6,676 nt of DNA, taken from positions 1 through 6,676 of the forward strand of contig ONXE01000135.1 of the NCBI GenBank assembly GCA_900321775.1, in the 5' to 3' direction. Every line of letters starts with the position of its first letter. The stretch's first letter is position 1. A model generated the notes under the pieces. It was not told the origin of the DNA, did not search any database, and was given only the letters and a program-made list of their open reading frames with translations. Made by a program: the position numbers and the translations under genes. Shown here one piece after another: positions 1-6,279 of this stretch. Source of the DNA: an uncultured Bacteroidales bacterium (GTDB lineage: Bacteria > Bacteroidota > Bacteroidia > Bacteroidales > Paludibacteraceae).

Positions 1-630
1 ATACACGGACCGTCTCAGCCCAAGATGTTCCACTGCGAGGACTACCGCCCGGTGGCTACTACCATTGGCGGACGCGACCTCATCGAACCTGTAGAGGCGT
101 ATGGCGTGAAGATGCTCAGCATCGGTTTCTTCGTCAGCGAAGAGCAGGCTATCGTCTGGCGAGGCGGCATGGCCTCCAATGCCATCAAGCAACTGATAGA
201 AGACGCCAACTGGGGCGAACTGGACTATTTCCTTATCGACCTTCCGCCCGGAACGTCGGATATCCATTTGACTATAGTGCAGCAACTGAAGCTCACGGGC
301 GCAGTCATCGTGACTACCCCGCAGCCGGTGGCTTTGGCCGATGCGCGCAAAGGCGTGGACATGTTCCGCAACGAGAAAATAGGCGTGCCCGTCTTGGGAA
401 TCATCGAGAACATGGCTTGGTTTACACCCGCCGAACTGCCGAACAACCGGTATTACATCTTCGGCAAAGACGGAGGCAAAGAACTCGCCGAAGAGATGCA
501 AGTGCCTCTGCTCGGGCAGATTCCGCTGGTGCAGTCCATCCGCGAAGGTGGAGACAACGGCACTCCTATCGCCCTCCAGCAGGGCCATCCCGCCGCCGAC
601 TTCTACTTCTCCATCGCCCGCTCCTTATGA
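1..630 (+). CDS. mrp: Mrp/ApbC-family Fe-S cluster carrier ATPase, 5' end missing
   Basis: The frame is open from base 1 (IHGPSQPKMF), so the ATG at 25 is internal and the N-terminus with the Walker A P-loop lies left of the window. What remains is the MinD-like core: GPSxPKMF, the switch region FLIDLPPGTSDIHL (about 229-270), the VALADARKG segment, GIIENMAWFTPAELP and the LLGQIPLVQSIREGGDNGTP tail. Mrp proteins are cytoplasmic P-loop ATPases that bind and hand on 4Fe-4S clusters. The usual CxxC near the C-terminus, which bridges a cluster between subunits, is replaced here by PAEL, as I recall for other Bacteroidetes homologues. The nearby position that I recall as often Cys in those homologues (GKDGC) is Gly here. 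The only Cys in the visible part is in the segment MFHCEDYRP. The gene ends in TGA 91 bp before the MATE gene, on the same strand. The family call is firm; whether this version binds a cluster is open. Confidence 0.95.
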   Translation: MHGPSQPKMFHCEDYRPVATTIGGRDLIEPVEAYGVKMLSIGFFVSEEQAIVWRGGMASNAIKQLIEDANWGELDYFLIDLPPGTSDIHLTIVQQLKLTGAVIVTTPQPVALADARKGVDMFRNEKIGVPVLGIIENMAWFTPAELPNNRYYIFGKDGGKELAEEMQVPLLGQIPLVQSIREGGDNGTPIALQQGHPAADFYFSIARSL

Positions 631-643
631 CGACATAACTCAA

Positions 644-664
644 TAAATAGTAAATAGTAAATCG
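644..664. repeat. Heptamer tandem repeat in the mrp-MATE spacer
   Basis: The heptamer TAAATAG occurs twice in direct succession and is followed by the variant TAAATCG. It lies in the 91-bp spacer (631-721). The rest of this spacer holds three scattered ATCGTC copies (661-666, 680-685, 707-712) and a GCGC-rich stretch. I see no TAnnTTTG promoter box and no clear terminator in the spacer, so it is uncertain whether the MATE gene has its own promoter. Confidence 0.7.
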
Positions 665-721
665 TCCCACGCGCCAGCGATCGTCCGAAGCGCAGCGCAG
701 GAAAGAATCGTCAATTTATTA

Positions 722-2074
722 ATGTCTCAACCGACTGAACTTGGAACCGAAGGTATAGGCCGCCTGCTTCTCAAGTATGCGATGCCTGCGATTATAGCGA
801 TGACCGCCTCGTCGCTGTATAATATCGTCGATTCTATCTTCATCGGTCAATTCGTGGGACCGCTTGCTCTGGGAGCGCTCACGGTAGCCAAACCTTTCAT
901 GGATGTCTGCGCTGCTTTTGGCAGTCTCGTAGGCGTCGGCGCTGGCACGGTGGTGGCAATCAAACTGGGTGAGAAAGACCTGGCATCTGCCGAGAAAACA
1001 TTGGGCAATGTCATCCTGCTCAATGTCATCCTCTCTCTTATTGTGGCGGTGGTGGGAATCATCTTTCTGGAGCCTATCCTCTACGCCTTCGGAGCCTCCG
1101 ACGCTACGCTTCAGATGGCATACGACTACATGTTGATTATCCTGCTTGGCGGTCTGAACAACGTCCTCCGCGCCTCGGGACACCCCAAAGAGGCGATGAT
1201 GGCCACTATCACTGCAGTGACCATCAACATCGTCCTCGACCCCATTTTCATCGTTGTATTGGACATGGGCGTGCGGGGAGCAGCGATTGCCACCATCATC
1301 TCGCAGTGCGTGGCAGTGGTGTGGGAACTGGCAATTTTCTTCCGCAAAGACGAGGTCATCCACTTCCATCGAGGGGTGTGGGTACTGGATCCGGATATTA
1401 CCAAAAACGTCGTTTCCATCGGACTTTCTAACCTTGCGCACTGCCTTGTAGTGGTCATTGTCAACAACCAACTCAAGGACTACGGAGGCGATATGGCCAT
1501 TGCGGCGTACGGTGTTATCAACCGTTTCACGTTTGTCTTTGCCATGATAGTGATGGGCCTCAACCAGGGCATGCAACCGATAGTCGGATACAACTACGGC
1601 GCCCGACAGTATCCGCGGGTCATTCGGGCGTTCCAACTGACGGCTATCTGCGCGTCCGCTGTCACGACGATGGTGTTCCTCCTCTCGGAGATTTGTCCGG
1701 AACTGATGGCGCGGGTCTTCACCAACGACGTGGACCTGATCATCATCTCCACCCATGCCCTACGAATAGCCAACTGCGCCTTCTTCCTCGTGGGATTCCA
1801 GATGGTGATAGGCAATTTCTTTACCTCTATCGGCATGGCCAAGAAAGCCATTTTCCTCAGCCTGACCCGACAAGTGCTGTTCCTTGTGCCGCTTATTCTC
1901 TTACTTCCGGAGATTTGGGGCATCACAGGCGTGTGGGCCGCCATTCCCGTCAGCGACACCATCTCGGCCGTGGTGGCAATCCTCATGCTCAACTACCAAC
2001 TTAATCGTTTCCGCGACTACGGCGACGAGTTGCCAATAGAAACCAACATCGAAAAATATTCTGAAGACATATGA
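722..2074 (+). CDS. MATE-family (NorM/DinF-like) multidrug efflux transporter
   Basis: A 450-residue inner-membrane protein with the hydrophobic profile of a MATE cation- or proton-coupled drug antiporter. Family landmarks are ELGTEGIGRLLLKYAMPAIIAM at the N-terminus (TM1), SLYNIVDSIFIG (about 31-42), LRASGHPKEAM (149-159), INIVLDPIFI (168-177), GVRGAAIAT (183-191), AAYGVINR (261-268), MGLNQGMQPIVGYNYGA (278-294) and GFQMVIGNFFTSIGMA towards the C-terminal half. The ATG at 722 fits the family start; there is no strong ribosome-binding site, as is normal in Bacteroidetes. Compared with family members I remember, two segments are missing in frame. About 8 residues are absent between G143 and G144 (usual form IILLG-N-V-x-T-H-x-Y-L-GLN). 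About 4 are absent after S236 (usual form GLSPFLMN). Both fall in transmembrane helices (4 and 7), so function may be altered. The stop overlaps the nadB start (ATGA). The substrate cannot be told from sequence. Confidence 0.93.
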   Translation: MSQPTELGTEGIGRLLLKYAMPAIIAMTASSLYNIVDSIFIGQFVGPLALGALTVAKPFMDVCAAFGSLVGVGAGTVVAIKLGEKDLASAEKTLGNVILLNVILSLIVAVVGIIFLEPILYAFGASDATLQMAYDYMLIILLGGLNNVLRASGHPKEAMMATITAVTINIVLDPIFIVVLDMGVRGAAIATIISQCVAVVWELAIFFRKDEVIHFHRGVWVLDPDITKNVVSIGLSNLAHCLVVVIVNNQLKDYGGDMAIAAYGVINRFTFVFAMIVMGLNQGMQPIVGYNYGARQYPRVIRAFQLTAICASAVTTMVFLLSEICPELMARVFTNDVDLIIISTHALRIANCAFFLVGFQMVIGNFFTSIGMAKKAIFLSLTRQVLFLVPLILLLPEIWGITGVWAAIPVSDTISAVVAILMLNYQLNRFRDYGDELPIETNIEKYSEDI

Positions 2075-3660
2075 CCAAAAAGTACGATTTCCTCATCATC
2101 GGCGGAGGTGTAGCCGGTATGAGTTTTGCGCTGAAAGTGGCGCGTGAACATAAGTACAAGATTGCGCTCTGCTGCAAGACCACGCTTGACGAAGCCAATA
2201 CGGCCAAAGCGCAGGGCGGTATTGCCTCGGTAACCAACCTTGCCGTGGATGATTTCGACAAACATATCCACGACACCATGGTGGCCGGAGACTGGATAAG
2301 CGACCCCGATGCGGTGCGTCAGGTGGTCACTCGTGCTCCCGAGCAGATTGCCGAACTGGTGCGTTGGGGTGTCAACTTCGACAAGCAGGCTGACGGCTCC
2401 TTCGATCTTCACCGCGAGGGTGGACACTCCGAGTTCCGTATCCTGCATCATGCCGACGACACGGGCTTTGAGATCCAGCGCGGCCTTATGGAAGCCGTAC
2501 GTCAGCACCCGGACATCGACGTGCTGGAGAACCATTTTGCCGTGGAAATCATTACCCAGCACCACTTGGGCGTGCGTGTCACCCGTCGTACTCCGGACAT
2601 CGAGTGCTACGGCGCGTATATCCTCAATCCCAAGACGGGCAAAGTGGACACCTACCTCAGCCGTATCACCCTCATGGCTACCGGCGGCACGGGTTCTGTC
2701 TATGCCACAACCACCAACCCCAATATAGCCACCGGCGACGGAATAGCGATGGTCTATCGCGCCAAGGGCAAAGTGGAAGGCATGGAGTTTGTGCAGTTCC
2801 ACCCTACAGCCCTCTACAACCCCGCCGAGACCCATCCCGCTTACCTTATCACCGAGGCTATGCGTGGTTACGGAGGCATACTGCGCTTGCCTAATGGCGA
2901 GGAGTTTATGCAGAAATACGACCCGCGACTCAGCCTTGCTCCGCGTGATATCGTGGCACGCGCCATCGACAACGAGATGAAGGTCCACGGCCTCGACCAT
3001 GTTTGTCTGGACGTCACCCACAAAGATGCAGAGGAAACCAAGCACCATTTCCCCAATATCTACAAGAAATGCCTCTCCATCGGCATCGATATCACCAAGC
3101 AGTTCATACCCGTGGCTCCGTGCGCGCATTACATGTGCGGTGGTATTAAGGTCAACCTTGATGCGCAGTCCAGCATAGGTCGCTTGTACGCAGTGGGCGA
3201 GTGCTCCTGCACAGGCCTGCATGGAGGTAACCGTCTGGCCAGCAACTCACTCATCGAGGCTGTTGTCTATGCCGACGCTGCGGCCAAACACTCGCTGCAG
3301 GTGGTGGACAATTATGATTTCAACACCAAAGTGCCGGCTTGGAACGACGAGGGTACGATGTCTGTTGAAGAGAAAGTGCTGATTGCACAAGATGTCAAGG
3401 AGGTTGGTCAGATCATGTCCACGTATGTGGGTATCGTGCGTTCTGACCTGCGCCTGCGCCGAGCCTGGGAACGTCTGGACCTGCTCTACGAAGAGACCGA
3501 AGATCTCTTCAAACGCGTCCGTCCTACCCGTGACATCTGCGAGCTGCGCAACATGATTAACGTGGGTTACCTCATCACCCGTCAGGCCCTCGAACGTAAA
3601 GAGAGCCGCGGCCTGCACTACACGATTGATTATCCTCACGCGAAAGAGAATCACGTCTAA
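2071..3660 (+). CDS. nadB: L-aspartate oxidase
   Basis: A 529-residue FAD enzyme that oxidises L-aspartate to iminoaspartate, the first step of de novo NAD synthesis; NadA then makes quinolinate. In anaerobes fumarate can replace oxygen as electron acceptor. The FAD-binding GGGVAG is at 11-16, TAKAQGGIA at 44-52 and REGGHS at 115-120. Active-site residues fall at nearly E. coli numbering: H244 in QFHPTALY, R292 in APRDIVARAID, H353 in APCAHYMCGG and R388 in HGGNRLASNSL. The C-terminal helical domain (about 410-529) is complete, and the length is close to the 540 residues of E. coli NadB. The LASNSLIEA motif and the aspartate-oxidase active site argue against a fumarate reductase or succinate dehydrogenase flavoprotein. 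The start overlaps the MATE stop by 4 nt, which suggests translational coupling. nadA and nadC are not in the window. Confidence 0.97.
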   Translation: MTKKYDFLIIGGGVAGMSFALKVAREHKYKIALCCKTTLDEANTAKAQGGIASVTNLAVDDFDKHIHDTMVAGDWISDPDAVRQVVTRAPEQIAELVRWGVNFDKQADGSFDLHREGGHSEFRILHHADDTGFEIQRGLMEAVRQHPDIDVLENHFAVEIITQHHLGVRVTRRTPDIECYGAYILNPKTGKVDTYLSRITLMATGGTGSVYATTTNPNIATGDGIAMVYRAKGKVEGMEFVQFHPTALYNPAETHPAYLITEAMRGYGGILRLPNGEEFMQKYDPRLSLAPRDIVARAIDNEMKVHGLDHVCLDVTHKDAEETKHHFPNIYKKCLSIGIDITKQFIPVAPCAHYMCGGIKVNLDAQSSIGRLYAVGECSCTGLHGGNRLASNSLIEAVVYADAAAKHSLQVVDNYDFNTKVPAWNDEGTMSVEEKVLIAQDVKEVGQIMSTYVGIVRSDLRLRRAWERLDLLYEETEDLFKRVRPTRDICELRNMINVGYLITRQALERKESRGLHYTIDYPHAKENHV

Positions 3661-3662
3661 AA

Positions 3663-4367
3663 ATGCAATCCCTTGCAGCCAAAACAGCTGCAGATATGCC
3701 CCGCCTCAGCCACATATCACCCCATTCCTTCCGTCCGCTGATTCTCGCGGGCGCGGTGCTGTTGCTCTGCCTCAGCTCCTGCTCTCGTGTTCAATCTATC
3801 CGTGAGGCACAGCAGATTGTAGCTGAGGCCGACTCCCTCCGCTCCGCGGGCCAATCACTCTCACCTTTCACTTTTCATCTTTCTCCTTCCAAATCCGATA
3901 GCGCCACCATTGCCTCAGCCGTCTCCGCCCTCGAGCCTCTCCGCCTGATCTATCCCACCGCCTACGCGCACGCGAATTATTATTATGGTCGCCTCCTCCG
4001 CGAAGCCGGCAACCACCCCGAGGCCATGCTCGCTTTCCTCCGCGTTGTCCACTCCTGCACCAAAGACCACGAAATCATTGCCCGAGCATATGCTAATATT
4101 GCTAGCATGTGTCGTCGTGCACAAGAGTATCCTCTTTCTTGCCAGATGGATTTTTTTAGTGCCAGACATTTCCTCGCCAACAATGATTCTATTCATTATT
4201 ATTATTCTCTTAATAATGTTGCATTCGATTATGCTGAGTTGAATGAAAAACAAAATTTTATGATAGACTTCTTTCTCAATACAAAGCTGATAAGGACCTC
4301 TTTATTAAGTGCTATGGCACAAAATTTGAAGGTATCATATATTAGTAAACAATATAATATAGAATGA
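3663..4367 (+). CDS. TPR-type lipoprotein, probably truncated and frameshifted
   Basis: It starts 2 nt after nadB. A lipoprotein signal peptide is clear: hydrophobic segment about 25-37, then lipobox L37-S-S-C40, so the mature protein should be lipid-anchored. A start at M12 (3696) would give a more typical signal-peptide length. Residues about 101-131 (ANYYYGRLLREAGNHPEAM), 140-170 and 178 onward look like tetratricopeptide repeats, usually protein-interaction scaffolds. I recall Bacteroidales relatives of several hundred residues, so 234 is short. Two oddities stand out. Base composition drops from about 62% GC (3901-4080) to about 35% (4081-4260) inside the gene. From about codon 195 the translation stops looking like the family, while the -1 frame reads more naturally (FYDRLLSQYKADKDLFIKCY). 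A heptamer tract encodes residues 66-75. This may be a decaying gene; the family call is moderate and the function unknown. Confidence 0.7.
   Translation: MQSLAAKTAADMPRLSHISPHSFRPLILAGAVLLLCLSSCSRVQSIREAQQIVAEADSLRSAGQSLSPFTFHLSPSKSDSATIASAVSALEPLRLIYPTAYAHANYYYGRLLREAGNHPEAMLAFLRVVHSCTKDHEIIARAYANIASMCRRAQEYPLSCQMDFFSARHFLANNDSIHYYYSLNNVAFDYAELNEKQNFMIDFFLNTKLIRTSLLSAMAQNLKVSYISKQYNIE
3858..3885. repeat. Degenerate heptamer tandem tract inside the lipoprotein gene
   Basis: Four consecutive 7-bp units, starting with CTCTCAC and CTTTCAC and following a CTTTCAC-like consensus, lie in frame inside the lipoprotein gene. They encode residues 66-75 (LSPFTFHLSP), between the helix after the lipobox and the first TPR. 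Seven is not a multiple of three, so gain or loss of one unit would shift the reading frame. Confidence 0.65.
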
Positions 4368-4801
4368 ACACTGCGTTAATTTTTAGGAAAAGGGGTTGGA
4401 TTACCCCCTTATGGCTGAACCAACTCGTTCTGTTTGTGCTGATTGTTGGTCTTTATGCCGGATTGTACTACTTATTTTTCTTTGAAAACACCGAGTCCTT
4501 TATCCGTTCGGTTTGTGCATTTGCGGTGGCAATGGTTATTCTTGAGGTCCTTGACTCGCTTTCATCGACCCGCATTGACACAGCCACAGCCCAACTGCGG
4601 GTACGCAGTTTAGCACACCTTCTTCCCCTCAATACAAATGTACTGGAGGTCAAAAGGGTACAAATCTCCAATCGGAAGTGTGTTCTGAACAATGTACGGC
4701 TTATTACCAATGGTGGCAAACAATACAAACTCTCAATTGCCAATACGGACGATTTCATAAGGGCTCTCCAACAACTCAATCCAACCATTGTGGTAGAATA
4801 A
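4364..4801 (+). CDS. Small two-helix membrane protein with a possible PH-like domain
   Basis: A 145-residue protein not recognised as a named gene. The N-terminus has basic residues (RKRGW), then two hydrophobic segments at about 18-40 and 46-63 separated by a short acidic loop (ENTES), so it should sit in the inner membrane as a hairpin. The remaining ~80 residues are soluble and look beta-rich, ending in a helix (TDDFIRALQQLNP). A beta-rich domain closing with a helix, after two TM segments, resembles small bacterial PH (bPH)-domain membrane proteins; this is an inference from architecture, not a motif match. The start overlaps the lipoprotein stop as ATGA, so the pair may be translated together. 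GC content is intermediate and lower than in nadB. An open frame in another register begins right at its stop. Confidence 0.7.
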   Translation: MNTALIFRKRGWITPLWLNQLVLFVLIVGLYAGLYYLFFFENTESFIRSVCAFAVAMVILEVLDSLSSTRIDTATAQLRVRSLAHLLPLNTNVLEVKRVQISNRKCVLNNVRLITNGGKQYKLSIANTDDFIRALQQLNPTIVVE

Positions 4802-4964
4802 ACTCGTCCCGGAACATGTTTTAACCTGCCTGCGCAAGACGAAAGATAATCCGCAGGGGCAAACGCTTCACCTCTTAACGGTGAAAAGTAGTATTGCTAC
4901 AAGACTTGGTCTTTCGGGTCGAAAAATGCGCGATTCGATGCTCAAATTAGCCCTTGGAGAGTGA
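4797..4964 (+). pseudogene. Startless open frame, likely 3' stump of a lost gene
   Basis: One frame stays open for 55 codons and ends in TGA at 4962-4964. The other two forward frames hit stops by about 4850. It has no ATG until near the end, so it is not a complete gene. The translation looks protein-like: LVPEHVLTCLRKTKDNP, then SSIATRLGLSGRKMRDSM, which reads like a helix-turn-helix (IAxxLGLSxR). Composition here is near 48% GC and falls sharply after 4965, as expected at the end of a coding stretch. I do not recognise the parent gene. A short hairpin (CCTGCG 4829-4834 with CGCAGG 4852-4857) and another (TTCACC 4867-4872 with GGTGAA 4880-4885) also lie here. Confidence 0.4.
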
Positions 4965-4991
4965 TATTTTTACTTGCCAAAAGTAAAATAT
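4964..4991. repeat. AT-rich inverted repeat (terminator or operator)
   Basis: The arms ATATTTTTACTT (4964-4975) and AAGTAAAATAT (4981-4991) pair over 11 bp with a single bulged T, around the 5-nt loop GCCAA. It begins exactly at the stop of the orphan open frame and lies about 70 bp upstream of the nuclease promoter. It could end transcription from the left or be a protein-binding site. The stem has little GC, so it would be a weak terminator. The rest of 4992-5059 is AT-rich with T-tracts and has no gene. Confidence 0.55.
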
Positions 4992-5059
4992 TTACATTGA
5001 AAAAGAAACTTTTATTGATTATCAGCGATTTAGGCCATTTCATTTTTTTACATTTTTTC

Positions 5060-5090
5060 TTGGTCAATTCAAAAAAAAGCAGTAACTTTG
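5060..5090 (+). promoter_or_regulatory. Bacteroidetes-type promoter for the YhcG-like nuclease gene
   Basis: The -7 box TAACTTTG (5083-5090) matches the Bacteroidetes consensus TAnnTTTG. A TTGG -33 element lies at 5060-5063, exactly 19 nt upstream, with an A8 run and T-tracts around it. Transcription should start near 5097, giving a leader of about 40 nt before the ATG at 5139. This is the only TAnnTTTG match I noticed in the intergenic stretches. The bases GTAACTTTGC (5082-5091) also match the recalled CTnDOT attB core GTANNTTTGC. Confidence 0.8.
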
Positions 5091-5138
5091 CAGGCGTTTT
5101 GTGAAACACAGTAAATTGTCCACCATAAAGAATACGAT

Positions 5139-6254
5139 ATGCAACAAGTTCTCGCTTCGGAGTATATTCTGGCGGTAAAAGCCATCAAAGGAGCTATTAT
5201 TCAAAGCCGCTATCGAGCCGCAAAGAAAGTCAATGCAGAAGTGCTTAGCCTTTACTATGCGGTAGGACGCTATATCTCCACCTTCAGCCGTCAGGCAAAA
5301 TACGGCACCAATGCGCTGAAAATCATATCTGACCAACTGGAACAAGAGATGCCGGGTTTGCAAGGATTTTCAGATACGAACATGAAGCGAATGCGGAAGT
5401 TCTACGAAGAGTGGAGCCCTATCATAGAAATACGTCCACCGTTAGCGGACGATTTCAATGTTGAGGTTATTCCATTTGAAAGCCAGCAGATTACAGTTCG
5501 TCCGCTGGTGGCGGACGAATTTACAGAAGAAGAACAACAGGACTTTCTATCAACCCCTTTCAGTCACCACTACGAGGTACTAATCAAGGCTCCCACGTTG
5601 GATGAACGTTTGTTCTATATCCATAAGTGTGCCACGGAATTTTGGACAAAAGAGCACTTGATTTCTCAACTCAAAAGCGACTTGTACCATTCATCGGCTG
5701 TCACCAACAACTTCCTTGCCACCATTGACGATGAAAAACTGCGCGAGAAAGCCATGCGCACTTTCAAGCAAGAACTTGTCTTGGATTTCTTGCATATCCC
5801 CGACCCGGATTATGTGGATGAACTGGATGTAGAAGATCAGATTGTCAAAAACATCAAGAATTTCATCATGGCCATTGGTACGGACTTCACGTTCATGGGC
5901 AATCAATATCGTCTTATCGTGGACGGGGAAGAGTCTTTTATTGACTTGCTCTTCTTCAATCGCCGCCTGCGTTCGCTGGTTGCGATAGAGTTGAAGAGCG
6001 GCAAGTTCCAACCGGAGTTCGCTGGCAAACTGAACTACTATCTCTCTGCTTTGGATGAATACGTCAAACTGCCGGACGAGAATCCGAGTATAGGAATAAT
6101 CCTCTGCCGAGATATGAACGAGAAGAAAGTCGAGTTCACATTCCGCGACATGACCAAACCGATGGGCGTTGCTACCTACCGTAGCAGTTCTGAACTGCCG
6201 GAACAATATCGCAATATCCTGCCATCTGCTGACGATTTGCGAAAACTACTTTAG
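5139..6254 (+). CDS. YhcG/DUF1016-family PD-(D/E)XK nuclease
   Basis: A 371-residue protein; E. coli YhcG is about 375. The N-terminal DUF1016_N domain (about 8-95) contains RYRAAKKVNAEVLSLYYAVGRYI and FSDTNMKRMRKFYEEW. After a linker, SHHYEVLIKAPTLDERLFYIHK (142-163) starts the second half. The C-terminal nuclease fold (about 230-345) shows E232 in VEDQIV, D269 in SFIDLLFF, and E284-L-K286 in VAIELKSGKF, followed by GKLNYYLSALDE and GIILCRD, so the PD-(D/E)XK active site looks intact. The family is known to be restriction-endonuclease-like and is often found in accessory or defence regions; its substrate is not settled. The linker has a repeated motif (RPPLADDF at 99-106, RPLVADEF at 121-128). 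It has its own promoter and is followed by a terminator, so it is a single-gene unit. No methylase or specificity gene is visible next to it. Confidence 0.92.
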   Translation: MQQVLASEYILAVKAIKGAIIQSRYRAAKKVNAEVLSLYYAVGRYISTFSRQAKYGTNALKIISDQLEQEMPGLQGFSDTNMKRMRKFYEEWSPIIEIRPPLADDFNVEVIPFESQQITVRPLVADEFTEEEQQDFLSTPFSHHYEVLIKAPTLDERLFYIHKCATEFWTKEHLISQLKSDLYHSSAVTNNFLATIDDEKLREKAMRTFKQELVLDFLHIPDPDYVDELDVEDQIVKNIKNFIMAIGTDFTFMGNQYRLIVDGEESFIDLLFFNRRLRSLVAIELKSGKFQPEFAGKLNYYLSALDEYVKLPDENPSIGIILCRDMNEKKVEFTFRDMTKPMGVATYRSSSELPEQYRNILPSADDLRKLL

Positions 6255-6279
6255 TGCACGAATACGATGCAATGAATCA

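Noticed and set aside
671..700. Possible terminator after mrp in the GCGC-rich spacer
   Set aside because: GCGC copies can pair only over 4 bp with a long loop and there is no following T-run.
719..1756. Reverse-strand open frame (345 codons) opposite the MATE gene
   Set aside because: The translation is dominated by His, Asp and Arg with no domain, and the forward frame is a clear transporter.
2017..3222. Long reverse-strand open frame (401 codons) opposite nadB
   Set aside because: It mirrors a highly conserved, complete nadB; the translation is His/Val-rich with no recognisable domain, as expected of an antisense shadow.
4245..4251. Programmed -1 frameshift at GAAAAAC in the lipoprotein gene
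   Set aside because: Only one tRNA could re-pair cleanly, there is no obvious downstream stem or upstream stimulator, and the product gains just ~32 codons; plain mutation is simpler.
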